Shown here: piece after piece, positions 20,564 through 29,153 of the stretch | Numbering within the stretch: position 1 is the stretch's first letter | Layout: each line of letters begins with the position of its first letter | Source of the DNA: Mesorhizobium sp. M4B.F.Ca.ET.058.02.1.1 | Lineage (GTDB): Bacteria; Pseudomonadota; Alphaproteobacteria; Rhizobiales; Rhizobiaceae | DNA: 64,000 nucleotides | Direction: 5' to 3' | NCBI RefSeq assembly: GCF_003952505.1 | Contig: NZ_CP034450.1 | Span: 5,022,001-5,086,000, forward strand | The notes under the pieces: generated by a model | The model's database searches: none | What the model saw: the letters and a program-made list of their open reading frames with translations, nothing else | What the model was told of the DNA's origin: nothing | Translations under genes and position numbers: made by a program

Positions 20564-20578
20564 GCCGGGTCTTTTGTT
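20550..20578. terminator. Bidirectional terminator
   Basis: Stem AAGACCCGGC (20550-20559) pairs with GCCGGGTCTT (20563-20572), followed by TTGTTTG. The A-tract on the left gives a U-tract on the minus strand. It serves the SelT-like gene and the convergent DUF1772 gene. Confidence 0.9.
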
Positions 20579-20593
20579 TGTGCCTTGCGCTTC

Positions 20594-21070
20594 TCAAAGC
20601 ATCGACAGGATGAAACAGGCCATCGACACGATGGCCGTGATGGTGCGGACGTGATTCCACATCACCCATTGGCTCAGATGGTTCGCCCACACGGCGGCGC
20701 CGTTGGCGCTCGCCGGGTCGACGGCGGCGAGCGCGTCGTTGAGCGGCACGTTGAAGACCATGGTCACGATCGGGTTGCCGACGAAATAGATCACGGCGCC
20801 GGCAAGCAGCCAATACGTGCCCGACTGGGTCCAGCCCAACAGCGCGGCGGCAATCAGCCCCAGGCAGATGAGGCCGGTGCCGAACAGGGCCGTCATGAAC
20901 GTCGGGGTGATCACCGTGACGTTGATCGAATTCATCGCCGCGATGCCGCTTGGGACGGGCAGCCGGGCAAGCGCCGCCATGACGAAATTGGAAAAGGCGA
21001 AGAAAACGCCACCGACGACGCCGGAGCCGATCGCGGCAATGAAGGTGAGGGTGGGAAGAAGTTTCATCAT
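20594..21070 (-). CDS. DUF1772 (anthrone oxygenase-like) membrane protein
   Basis: 158 aa with four hydrophobic spans: residues 5-28, 55-76, 82-103 and 138-157. It matches DUF1772 in pattern (GVFFAFSNFVMAAL, MNSINVTVITPTFM, and the late WNHVRTITA). Some members are anthrone oxygenases. The ATG at 21070 follows the upstream reductase's stop by one base, with GGAG upstream, so the two genes are coupled. Confidence 0.85.
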   Translation of the reverse strand: MMKLLPTLTFIAAIGSGVVGGVFFAFSNFVMAALARLPVPSGIAAMNSINVTVITPTFMTALFGTGLICLGLIAAALLGWTQSGTYWLLAGAVIYFVGNPIVTMVFNVPLNDALAAVDPASANGAAVWANHLSQWVMWNHVRTITAIVSMACFILSML

Positions 21071-21071
21071 C

Positions 21072-21896
21072 TCAATTGCTCCAGATGCCGCTGGCGGCGG
21101 TTTCGGTTGCATAAGCGGAAAAGTCCTTCGGCTGGCGGCCGAGCGCGCGCTGCACGCCGTCGGCCAGCGTCTCGTTGCGGCCGTCGAGCACCTTCGTGAA
21201 GAGCTCGTCGAGCAGCCAGCCGAATTCCGGCGGCAAATTGTGCGCCGCCACAGCCTCGGTGAATTCGGCATGTGAGATCTGCTGGTAACGGATGTCGCGG
21301 CCGGCGGCCTTGCCGATCTCGGCGACGGCGTCGGCGAAGCTCAACAGGCGCGGGCCGGTGAGCTCGTAAAGCTGGCCGATATGACCTGGCTCCGTCAGGA
21401 CGGTTGCGGCGACGTCGGCGATGTCGTCGACTTCGACGAAAGGTTCACCGACATTGCCGACCGGCAAGGCGACCTCGCCCTCGAGGATAGACTCGATCAG
21501 GAAGCCCTCGCTGAAATTCTGCGAGAACCAGGCGCAGCGCAGGATGGTCCAGTCGGCGCCGGAGGCCTTCAACATCTCCTCGGCGCGCTGGGCTTCAGGC
21601 TCGCCGCGACCGGAGAGCAGCACCAGGCGCTTGACGCCGCGTTCGACGGCAAGCCGGGCAAACGCCTCGACGGTTTCGGCGGCGCCCGGCACGGCGATGT
21701 CTGGATAGTAGCTGATGTAGACGGCGCCGACGCCGTCGAGCGCACGGCCCCATGTTTCCTTGTCCAGCCAGTCGAAGGGTGGCGTGCCAGCGCGGGAGCC
21801 GATGCGCACAGGAATTTTCCTGGCGATCAGCCGTTCGGCCAGGCGCCGGCCGGTCTTGCCGGTGCCGCCCAGGATCAAAATAGGTTTCGCAGTCAT
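21072..21896 (-). CDS. NmrA-like NAD(P)-binding oxidoreductase
   Basis: 274 aa atypical short-chain dehydrogenase. The nucleotide-binding loop at the N-terminus is LILGGTGKTGRRLAERL (GxxGxxG), followed by the arginine of RIGSRAG that favours NADP(H). The active-site region lacks the YxxxK motif, as in NmrA/QOR2 proteins. It is transcribed away from a TetR gene and coupled to DUF1772 downstream, forming a small inducible redox module. Confidence 0.9.
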   Translation of the reverse strand: MTAKPILILGGTGKTGRRLAERLIARKIPVRIGSRAGTPPFDWLDKETWGRALDGVGAVYISYYPDIAVPGAAETVEAFARLAVERGVKRLVLLSGRGEPEAQRAEEMLKASGADWTILRCAWFSQNFSEGFLIESILEGEVALPVGNVGEPFVEVDDIADVAATVLTEPGHIGQLYELTGPRLLSFADAVAEIGKAAGRDIRYQQISHAEFTEAVAAHNLPPEFGWLLDELFTKVLDGRNETLADGVQRALGRQPKDFSAYATETAASGIWSN

Positions 21897-21915
21897 CTCG
21901 ATCTCCTCGGCTTAC

Positions 21916-21938
21916 AAATATGAGTAATCCTCACATTT
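21916..21938. promoter_or_regulatory. Operator dyad between the NmrA-like and TetR genes
   Basis: AAATATGAG (21916-21924) and CTCACATTT (21930-21938) form an inverted repeat (8 of 9) with 5 nt between. A second half site, CTCGTATTT, follows in the same orientation near 21955. This is the probable TetR operator controlling both directions. Confidence 0.6.
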
Positions 21939-22007
21939 GCAAAACGTGATAAACCCTCGTATTTTGTGAGTCAAGCGAGTTGTCGCAGAATCTTTCCGGA
22001 GGACTCC

Positions 22008-22652
22008 ATGGAAGGCAGAGGTGCCGCGCCGCATCAGCAGGATGGATCGGTGGCCTCGCCGCGCCGGTCCCCGAGCCAGCAGCGCAGCCGCGAGCGGGTC
22101 GAGCGCATGCTTGCCGCCGCCTCGGCGCTGATCGCGGAGCAGGGCAGCGACGCCATGCGCATGGGCGAGGTGGCGGAAAGGGCGGGCGTTTCGATCGGCT
22201 CGCTCTACCAGTTCTTCCCCGACAAGCGGGCGATCGTCTGGGCGCTGGCCGAGCGCTACACCGCCGAAAGCCAGGCCTGCATTGCCGCAGCGCTCAAGGA
22301 TGTCGGCGACGCCGAGGGCTTGCGGCGAGCATTTTCGGAACTGGTGGACGTCTATTACCGTCTGTTCCTGGCTGAACCGGTGATGCGCGACATCTGGTCG
22401 GGCACGCAGGCCGACAAGGCACTGCACGCGCTGGAACTCGCCGACAGCCGCGCCAACGCGGAATTCCTGACAGCGGTGCTCAAGCGGCTGCGTCCGAATG
22501 CCGATCCGGTGGCGCTTGAGACGACAGCGCTGCTGATCTGGCAGATGGGTGAGGCCGCTATGCGGCTGGCGATCTCCGTTGACCGCAAGGAAGGCGACCG
22601 GCTGGTCGCGGCCTACAAGCGCATGGCGTTGCGAGAGCTGGTGGATGGGTAG
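22008..22652 (+). CDS. TetR family transcriptional regulator
   Basis: 214 aa. The HTH is near residues 30-75: RERVERMLAAASALIAEQGSDAMRMGEVAERAGVSIGSLYQFFPDKRAIV. The C-terminal ligand-binding half is helical. The ATG at 22008 has GGAGG 5 nt upstream. A GTG at 21966 would extend it by 14 residues but lacks a site. It is divergent from the NmrA-like/DUF1772 pair, which it probably represses. Confidence 0.92.
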   Translation: MEGRGAAPHQQDGSVASPRRSPSQQRSRERVERMLAAASALIAEQGSDAMRMGEVAERAGVSIGSLYQFFPDKRAIVWALAERYTAESQACIAAALKDVGDAEGLRRAFSELVDVYYRLFLAEPVMRDIWSGTQADKALHALELADSRANAEFLTAVLKRLRPNADPVALETTALLIWQMGEAAMRLAISVDRKEGDRLVAAYKRMALRELVDG

Positions 22653-22667
22653 AGACGAGCCGCCCTT

Positions 22668-22901
22668 GGCGTTTTTCCTGCCGCGTTGTCGATTGGCGGA
22701 ATCGGCAATGAGAGCGTCCCCTGTCCCCAGGGAGAGGATGCCGGCAGGCAGCACGGGCCTATGATATTTGACGGCAGCTTTGTCGCGAAAAGTGCGCGGT
22801 CACCGAATTCCCGAATTGAATTTCTCAGCCAATTGTCGAGGTCGGCCCCGCCCCTCATCCGCCCGCCGGCACCTTCTCCCCGTATAGTGACGGGGAGAAG
22901 G
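22668..22901. repeat. Composite intergenic repeat, modules A and B
   Basis: Module A (22668-22751) reads GGCGTTTTTCCTGC...GAGAGCG...GCCGGCAGGCAG. Module B (22850-22901) is the common rhizobial repeat GCCCCTCATCCGCC...CTTCTCCCCGTATAGTGACGGGGAGAAGG with an inner hairpin. About 98 bp lie between. The same two modules recur at 58659-58807 in the opposite order. The whole 22653-22968 gap is occupied by this repeat and the rpmE terminator. Confidence 0.75.
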
Positions 22902-22914
22902 GAGCTCTGGTCAA

Positions 22915-22942
22915 CAAAAAACCCGCCTCGAAGGCGGGTTCT
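22915..22942 (-). terminator. Terminator of rpmE
   Basis: Stem AACCCGCC (22920-22927) and GGCGGGTT (22933-22940) with a 5-nt loop. On the minus strand it is followed by a six-U tract. It lies 27 nt past the rpmE stop. Confidence 0.9.
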
Positions 22943-22968
22943 TGATCTGCGACAAGGCAGGAATAGGC

Positions 22969-23190
22969 TTAAAGGCCGAAACCTTCGAAGCGCTTCTTGA
23001 ACTTCGACAGGCGGCCGCCGCGGTCGAGCAGGGTCTGCTGGCCGCCGGTCCAGGCCGGGTGCGTGGTCGGGTCGATATCGAGGTTCATCGTATCGCCTTC
23101 CTTGCCCCAGGTCGAACGGGTCAGGTATTCGGTGCCGTCGGTCATGACGACCTTGATGGTGTGGTAGTCGGGATGGATATCGGTCTTCAT
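22969..23190 (-). CDS. rpmE: 50S ribosomal protein L31
   Basis: 73 aa, start [22 protein letters not shown], end [12 protein letters not shown]. It lacks the CxxC zinc pairs (no cysteine at all), so it is the zinc-independent alphaproteobacterial L31 form. Monocistronic with its own terminator, and divergent from the ABC exporter. The 205-bp gap to that gene holds a GC-rich inverted repeat around 23264-23293 and presumably both promoters. Confidence 0.96.
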   Translation of the reverse strand: MKTDIHPDYHTIKVVMTDGTEYLTRSTWGKEGDTMNLDIDPTTHPAWTGGQQTLLDRGGRLSKFKKRFEGFGL

Positions 23191-23395
23191 GGTTCTGTTC
23201 CTGGCTTACCGGCGCTGCCGACGGGCCCAAGGCCTGCGTCGATGCGCCCCTTTTTAAAACTCGAAGCCGCAGCTATTGAGGAGCCGCGGCTTCTAAAACG
23301 GTCGGCGAGCCTATACATCAGCCGGAATTGAATCACAAGGCCGCGGCACGCGCATATTCGAAGCGCATAGCCGAAGGTGGCCAGAGGAAACGGTC

Positions 23396-25198
23396 ATGGC
23401 GAACATCAGTGGCGAGGAAGACGGGCGCAGACGCTCGCTCGGCCCTCTGAGACGCCTTTATCCTTACATCTTCCGCTACCGCAAGATGGTCATCGGCGCG
23501 ATCATATCGCTGGTCGTAGCGGCGGCAACGACGCTGGCCTTGCCAATGGCCGTGCGCCGTATGATCGACCATGGCTTTTCCGCCTCCGATTCCAAATTCA
23601 TCGCTGAATATTTCGCCATGCTGGTGGTGATGGCCGCATTGCTGGCTGCGGCCTCGGCCAGCCGCTATTATTTCGTCATCACCCTCGGCGAGCGGGTGGT
23701 CGCCGACATCCGCCGCGACGTTTTCGCTCATGTTACGACGCTGTCGCCGGCCTTCTTCGACACGGCCCAGTCGGGCGAGATCGTGTCGCGTCTTGCCGCC
23801 GACACCACGCAGGTGAAATCGGCGGTCGGCGCCACCGCCTCGGTGGCGCTGCGCAACGTCATCCTCGGTCTCGGTGCGGTGGCGATGATGGTGTTCACCA
23901 GCCCGAAACTGTCCGGCCTCGTCATCGCCGCCATCCCGCTCATCGTGCTGCCACTGGTCGCTTTCGGCCGTTCGGTCAGGCGCAAGTCACGGCAGGCGCA
24001 GGATACGCTGGCCAACGCCACCGCCTATGCCAGCGAGCAGATCGGCGCGGTGCGCACGCTGCAGGCCTTCACCAACGAGACGCTGGTCACCGGCCGTTTC
24101 TCCGCAGCAGTGGAAGCCGCCTTCGAGGCGGCGCGCGGCTCGGTCTTCGCGCGCGCCTTCCTCACCTTCTTCGCCATCTTCATGATTTTTTCCTCGGTGG
24201 TGGCGGTGCTGTGGTTCGGCTCGCGCGACGTGCTCTCCGGCACGATGTCGGCAGGCACGCTCGGCCAGTTCCTGCTCTATTCGGTGTTCGCGGCCGGCGC
24301 GCTCGGCGCGCTGTCGGAAGTGTGGGGCGAGCTCGCCCAGGCGGCGGGTGCCGCCGAGCGGCTGACCGAGATCCTGGCCGAGAAGCCGGCGATCCAGCCG
24401 CCCGCCGATCCGCGGCCATTGCCGGCGAAGGCGAAAGGCGCGATCAGCTTCGACGACGTCTCCTTCTCCTATCCGGCACGGCCGGACCGTGCCGCCGTGC
24501 ATGGCCTCAGCTTCCAGGTGAAGCCCGGTGAGACGGTGGCCATCGTCGGCCCTTCCGGCGCGGGCAAAAGCACTGTCTTTTCACTGATCCTGCGCTTCTA
24601 CGACCCCGAGACCGGCCGCATCGTCATCGACGGCATCGATTTGCGCGAGGCCGATCCGGTGGCGATCAGGCAGCGCATCGCCATCGTGCCACAGGACGTC
24701 ACCATCTTCGCCGCCAGCGCTCGCGACAATATCGGCTTCGGCCGGCCTGGCGCCAGTGATGTTGAGATCGAGGCGGCGGCGAAGGCAGCACTCGCCGACG
24801 AATTCATCCTCAAGCTGGACAAGGGCTATGAGAGCCAGGTCGGCGAGCGCGGGGTGACGCTGTCCGGCGGCCAGCGCCAGCGCGTGGCGATAGCCCGCGC
24901 CATCCTGCGCGACGCACCGATCCTGTTGCTCGACGAGGCGACCTCGGCGCTCGACGCCGAAAGCGAGACGCTGGTGCAGACGGCGCTTGAGCGCCTCATG
25001 CAGGGCCGCACCACGATCGTCATCGCCCACCGGCTGGCGACGGTGCTGAAGGCCGACCGGATTCTCGTCATGGAAGGCGGCCGCATTGTCGAGGAAGGCA
25101 CGCATCAGAGCCTGGTCGCCAAGGGCGGCATCTATGCGCGGCTGGCCAAGCTGCAGTTCGAGACCGGCGCCAGCGCCTTCAAAGGCGCGGCTGAATAA
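23396..25198 (+). CDS. ABC exporter with fused membrane and ATPase domains (MsbA/BmrA-like)
   Basis: 600-aa half-transporter. Residues ~25-310 form the six-helix membrane domain. The ATPase domain is residues ~340-590, with Walker A GPSGAGKST, signature LSGGQRQRVAIARA, Walker B LLLDEATSALD and the switch His in IVIAHRLATV. It presumably exports lipids or drugs as a homodimer. The substrate is not evident. It is transcribed alone, next to rpmE. Confidence 0.92.
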   Translation: MANISGEEDGRRRSLGPLRRLYPYIFRYRKMVIGAIISLVVAAATTLALPMAVRRMIDHGFSASDSKFIAEYFAMLVVMAALLAAASASRYYFVITLGERVVADIRRDVFAHVTTLSPAFFDTAQSGEIVSRLAADTTQVKSAVGATASVALRNVILGLGAVAMMVFTSPKLSGLVIAAIPLIVLPLVAFGRSVRRKSRQAQDTLANATAYASEQIGAVRTLQAFTNETLVTGRFSAAVEAAFEAARGSVFARAFLTFFAIFMIFSSVVAVLWFGSRDVLSGTMSAGTLGQFLLYSVFAAGALGALSEVWGELAQAAGAAERLTEILAEKPAIQPPADPRPLPAKAKGAISFDDVSFSYPARPDRAAVHGLSFQVKPGETVAIVGPSGAGKSTVFSLILRFYDPETGRIVIDGIDLREADPVAIRQRIAIVPQDVTIFAASARDNIGFGRPGASDVEIEAAAKAALADEFILKLDKGYESQVGERGVTLSGGQRQRVAIARAILRDAPILLLDEATSALDAESETLVQTALERLMQGRTTIVIAHRLATVLKADRILVMEGGRIVEEGTHQSLVAKGGIYARLAKLQFETGASAFKGAAE

Positions 25199-25219
25199 TC
25201 GCCTCGGTTTTCATTCAGT

Positions 25220-25411
25220 TCAGTGCGGCAAGCCGCCGTTCGGGCCGGCGCGGTCCACCATGGTCGGCGTCGGCAGGTCGGTGCCGAGGTCGGCGGCCTT
25301 GATCGGAAAGTTCTTGGCGAGATCGTTGGCAGCCAGTGCTTTCAGACTCTTTCCGGCCAAAGTAAAGACTGGTGGCGAATGTTCCGGGTGTCTTGATCCA
25401 GAGAAGCGGGC
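25220..25411 (-). pseudogene. Possible coding remnant in frame after the M32 peptidase stop
   Basis: After the peptidase stop (25412-25414, minus strand) the same frame stays open for 63 codons to TGA at 25222-25220. The later half reads like real protein with strong GC3 bias (SLKALAANDLAKNFPIKAADLG, then TMVDRAGPNGGLPH) but has no plausible start. I do not recognise it. It may be the 3' end of a deleted gene. Confidence 0.3.
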
Positions 25412-26896
25412 TCAGTTGCCATAGCGCTTGCGCAGATGCTCCGTGAAATACGTTGCATTGAGCTTCTCGCCGGTGGCGCGTTCGAGCAGGTCTGGGGTCG
25501 ACCAGCGCGACCCCTGCGACCAGATCCTTTCACGCCGCCAGGCGTTGATGGCGCTGAAGTCGCCCCTGGCGAGGTCGTCGTCGGCGGACGGATGCTCACG
25601 GGTCAGCGCCGCCCATTGCTGTGCCGCCATCATGGCACCTAGCGTATAGGACGGGAAATAGCCGAAGGCGGCGCCCGGCCAGTGCACATCCTGCATCGGT
25701 CCGTCGGCTGGATTGTCCAGGGTCGACAGGCCGAGATAGTTGCGCATCCTGCCGTCCCAGGCCTCGGGCAGGTCGGCAACCTCCAGCCGTCCCGAGACGA
25801 GTTCCTGCTCCAGTTCGTAGCGCAGGATGACATGCAGCGGGTAGGTGACCTCGTCGGCATCGACGCGGATCAGGCCGCGCTCGACCCGGTGCACATGCGG
25901 CAGGATGTCGTCGATCGACCAGGTCTCGCCGAGATGCTTCTCGACCACCGGCAGGGCCCAGCGCCAGAAGGCCGGATTGCGGCCGACCTGCTTTTCGACG
26001 AACAGGCTCTGGCTTTCGTGCACGGCCATGCCGCGCGCCTTGCCAAGCGGCCAGTGCGCCCAGGCCTTCGGTAGGTTCTGCTCGTAAAGCGCATGGCCGG
26101 TCTCGTGCAGCACGCCCATCAGCGCCGACAGGAAATCGGTGGTCTTGTAGCGGGTGGTGATGCGCACGTCGCTCGGCACGCCGCCGCAGAAGGGGTGATG
26201 CGACACCGACAGCGAGCCATGGGTGAGGTCGAAACCGACCGCCGCCATCATGGCAAGGCCGAGCTCGCGCTGACGCTCGATCGCATAGTTGCCGGAAAGC
26301 GGCTTCAGCGGATGCTTCGCCAGCCGCTCCTCCTGCAACGCCAGCGCCTCCGGCACGAAGCCCTTGAGGAAGGCCTTCAGCTCCGCGAAGACCGGCGTGA
26401 TGTCGACGGCGCGGTTGCCGGGGTCATATTGCTCCATCAGCGCGTCATAGGGATCGAGCCCAAGCGCATCGGCGCGCAAGGCCGCTTCCTCGCGCACCAG
26501 GGCGATCACGCCTTCCAGCGCCGGCTGGAAACCCGCCCAGTCGTTTTTGGCGCGCAGGTCGCGCCAGAGCTGCTCGGAGCGCATGCGCGCCGTCGTCTGC
26601 CGCTCGACGAACTCGACCGGCAGGCAGGTCATGTTGGTGTATTGCCGGCGCAGTTCCCTGACCGCCGCCTGCTGCTCCTCGTTCAGCGCCTCCTCTTCCG
26701 CCGCAGCGATCCAGTCGCCGATCTCCGGCGCCGTCGCCCGGGCATGCAGCATCCCGGCGAGCGCCGACATCGCCTCGGCGCGCTTCTCGCCGCCGCCGAC
26801 CGCCATATGTGTCGCCTCGTCGGCGCCGAGGATGGCGAGCGCATGTTCCAGCGCTTCGAGCTTGTGGCCGAGGTCGTCGAGTTTCTGAAAGGACAT
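25412..26896 (-). CDS. M32 family metallocarboxypeptidase
   Basis: 494-aa carboxypeptidase Taq family enzyme (zinc or cobalt). The HExxH site is LHETGHALYEQ near residue 265. Other family blocks are DVRITTRYKTTDFLSALMGVLHE and ESQSLFVEKQVGRN (third ligand Glu). The last part, IRVDADEVTYPLHVILRYELE, is also typical. The ATG at 26896 is internal to a longer open frame (27001) and gives the normal M32 length (about 495). Cytosolic. Confidence 0.94.
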   Translation of the reverse strand: MSFQKLDDLGHKLEALEHALAILGADEATHMAVGGGEKRAEAMSALAGMLHARATAPEIGDWIAAAEEEALNEEQQAAVRELRRQYTNMTCLPVEFVERQTTARMRSEQLWRDLRAKNDWAGFQPALEGVIALVREEAALRADALGLDPYDALMEQYDPGNRAVDITPVFAELKAFLKGFVPEALALQEERLAKHPLKPLSGNYAIERQRELGLAMMAAVGFDLTHGSLSVSHHPFCGGVPSDVRITTRYKTTDFLSALMGVLHETGHALYEQNLPKAWAHWPLGKARGMAVHESQSLFVEKQVGRNPAFWRWALPVVEKHLGETWSIDDILPHVHRVERGLIRVDADEVTYPLHVILRYELEQELVSGRLEVADLPEAWDGRMRNYLGLSTLDNPADGPMQDVHWPGAAFGYFPSYTLGAMMAAQQWAALTREHPSADDDLARGDFSAINAWRRERIWSQGSRWSTPDLLERATGEKLNATYFTEHLRKRYGN

Positions 26897-27042
26897 GGCG
26901 GTTCCAGTCTGGTCTGCTATCGAATTGGACGGCGCGAAAAGATACCAACGCGCCAGCCTTGGCAACCCCGACGAGGTGCCCGAGCCGCCTTGCGCGGGCA
27001 AGCTGCGGCGTGATCAATGTTGGCAACGAAGCGGAGGGGAAA

Positions 27043-27396
27043 ATGATAGGCAACATCCTGGTCGCGCTGGTGGCGCTGATCCACTGCTACATCGTCTATC
27101 TGGAGATGGTGCTGTGGGATACGCCGCAGGGCCACAAGGCGTTCAGGCTGACGCCGGATTTCGCCAAGGCGTCCAAGGTGCTGGCCGCTAATCAGGGGCT
27201 CTACAACGGGTTTCTCGCCGCCGGGCTGATCTGGGGGCTCTATCTCGGCGCGGCCGGCTTCCAGGTCAGGATGTTCTTCCTGATCTGCGTCGCCATCGCC
27301 GGTCTCTATGGAGCGGCGACCGTCGGCAGGAAGATCCTGTTCATCCAGACCGTGCCGGCCGCGCTCGGCATCATCGCGCTCTGGCTGGGCTGGTAA
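27043..27396 (+). CDS. DUF1304 small membrane protein
   Basis: 117 aa, four predicted spans. The pattern NILVALVALIHCYIVYLEMVLWDTP, then NQGLYNGFLAAGLIWGL, then VRMFFLICVAIAGLYGAAT fits DUF1304. GGAGGGGA precedes the ATG. The function of the family is unknown. Confidence 0.9.
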   Translation: MIGNILVALVALIHCYIVYLEMVLWDTPQGHKAFRLTPDFAKASKVLAANQGLYNGFLAAGLIWGLYLGAAGFQVRMFFLICVAIAGLYGAATVGRKILFIQTVPAALGIIALWLGW

Positions 27397-27458
27397 AAAG
27401 GACGCCCTTGGGACGGAGTTCCCTCGGGCGCCAGGTGTCCCTTCCTCGGGTCGAGCGA

Positions 27459-27884
27459 TCAGCCGTTGGGATAGTGCCCGCCGTCCGCGCCGTCGCCCAT
27501 CAGGAAGCCGGCCCCGGTGTCGATGCGAAGCGCCTGGTCAACATCGTCGAGACGGCGCAGCAAATCATGATACTGCGCTGCCGGTATCCTGCCATGATCC
27601 GCGGCGGCCGTTTTCGCGGCGGCCTGGCTGATCTGGGCGGCGCGCATGCGCAACGTCTGTGCCTCGGCCGGCGTAATCGCATTCTGCTGCCGCGCATCGG
27701 TGATGCCCTGGTCGAGGCCCTGCACCTGCTCGATCAGGCCTGTCACGCGCGGACCGGTGAAATCGGTGGGATCGGGCGCGTCGAGAGCGCCCTTGTGATG
27801 TCCGGCAGCGTAAGCGCCGGCGAGCGGGGCCGTGACGAGAATTGCGGCAAGCGTGGCAGTCCTGAGAGAGAATGAAACGCGCAT
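27459..27884 (-). CDS. Putative secreted protein, hypothetical
   Basis: 141 aa, unrecognised. A signal peptide (residues 1-27, cleavage after AYA) is followed by a short, mostly helical protein (ITPAEAQTLRMRAAQISQAAAKTAAAD; LLRRLDDVDQALRIDTGAGF) and a Gly/His-rich end. I choose ATG 27884 because AAAGG lies 9 nt upstream. ATG 27893 abuts that site. The 240 bp upstream of it hold an AT-rich stretch (28033-28055) and no gene. Confidence 0.75.
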   Translation of the reverse strand: MRVSFSLRTATLAAILVTAPLAGAYAAGHHKGALDAPDPTDFTGPRVTGLIEQVQGLDQGITDARQQNAITPAEAQTLRMRAAQISQAAAKTAAADHGRIPAAQYHDLLRRLDDVDQALRIDTGAGFLMGDGADGGHYPNG

Positions 27885-28123
27885 GCGGCGCATCCTTTTG
27901 CTGGGGAAGGGAGCGGCCGCGCCGCTCCGCTTTCCGACCTTGTGAGCCGTCGGTTCCGTCGTGCCGCGATGGGAGGCATCGCCGGCGGTTCTCGGCCCTG
28001 CGCGGCAAGCTAGGAGCGCCCAGCCGCGAAGTGTAATTAAAAAAAGATAATGTTTTCAGGACTTGCCGGTCACGTATCTGCGCCCTAGCGTTGAGTCTGT
28101 GAACAAATTCTCGTGATACGCGA

Positions 28124-29152
28124 TCACCGTTCAGTGAGCTTCAGCTCGATGCGGCGGTTCTTGCTGCGCGCCTCGTCGGTGTCGGCTGGATCGAGTGGCT
28201 GGAATTCACCGAAGCCGGCCGCGACCAACCGATTGGCCGGCACGCCGTTCTCGATCAGGAACTTCACCACCGAGGTCGAGCGCGCCGTCGACAGCTCCCA
28301 ATTGTCGCGATAGCGGCCGGCACCCGAGAGTGGCTTGTTGTCGGTATGGCCGTCGACGCGCAGCACCCAGTTGATCTCCGGCGGGATTTCCTTCTGCAAT
28401 TCGATGATGGCGTCGGCGAGCTTCTTCATTTCAACCTTACCGGCATCGTTGATCTCTTCGGAGCCGGTCGGGAACAGCACCTCCGACTGGAAGACGAAGC
28501 GATCGCCGACGATGCGGATGTTCTCGCGGTCGGCGAGGATCTCACGCAGGCGGCCGAAGAAGTCGGAGCGGTAGCGGTTCAGCTCCTGCACGCGCTGCGC
28601 CAGCGCGACATTGAGGCGGCGGCCGAGGTCGGCGATCTTGGTGTTGGAGTCGCGGTCGCGCGCTTCCGAAACGTTGAGCGCGTCCTCGAGCGCACCGATC
28701 TGCTTGCGCAGGGCGGCGATCTGCTGGTTCAGGATCTCGACCTGGCTGAGCGCCTGCTGGCTGATCTGGCGCTGGCTGTCGAGCTCGCCGGAGAGGGCGG
28801 CGGCGCGCTGGTTGGCGGCGTCGCCGGCGCCGGCGCCTTGCGCCAGCAGTTGTTCGAGCCGGCTCTTTTCCGCCTCCGACGCCGATAGCGAGGCCTGCAG
28901 ATTGGCGAGAGAATCCTCCCTGTCCTGCGTCGTAGAGCGCTCCAGCGCCAGAAGCTGGGTCAGTTCGTTGATCTGCGAATTGAGCCGGTTGAGCACCGTG
29001 TCCTTGCCGGAGATCTCGCGGCCGAGCAGGAACTGCGCCAGCACGAAGACGGTGAGCAGGAACATGATCGCCAGAAGCAGTGTCGATAGCGCGTCGACGA
29101 AGCCCGGCCAATAGTCGATGCGGCGATCGGCGCGCCGCCTTGCCAGCGCCAC
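28124..29152 (-). CDS. OmpA/MotB-like peptidoglycan-binding protein
   Basis: 342 aa. One N-terminal membrane helix (residues ~19-42) is preceded by FVDAL, placing an Asp like the proton-path Asp of MotB. A long periplasmic coiled coil follows (about 50-190, with RLNSQINELTQLLALERS and SQVEILNQQIAALRKQIGALEDAL). The C-terminal OmpA domain has VDGHTDNKPL and RSKNRRIELKL. Its ATG is 1 nt beyond the stop of the MotA-like gene, so the two are coupled. Neither belongs to a flagellar cluster here. Confidence 0.92.
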   Translation of the reverse strand: MALARRRADRRIDYWPGFVDALSTLLLAIMFLLTVFVLAQFLLGREISGKDTVLNRLNSQINELTQLLALERSTTQDREDSLANLQASLSASEAEKSRLEQLLAQGAGAGDAANQRAAALSGELDSQRQISQQALSQVEILNQQIAALRKQIGALEDALNVSEARDRDSNTKIADLGRRLNVALAQRVQELNRYRSDFFGRLREILADRENIRIVGDRFVFQSEVLFPTGSEEINDAGKVEMKKLADAIIELQKEIPPEINWVLRVDGHTDNKPLSGAGRYRDNWELSTARSTSVVKFLIENGVPANRLVAAGFGEFQPLDPADTDEARSKNRRIELKLTER

Positions 29153-29153
29153 G

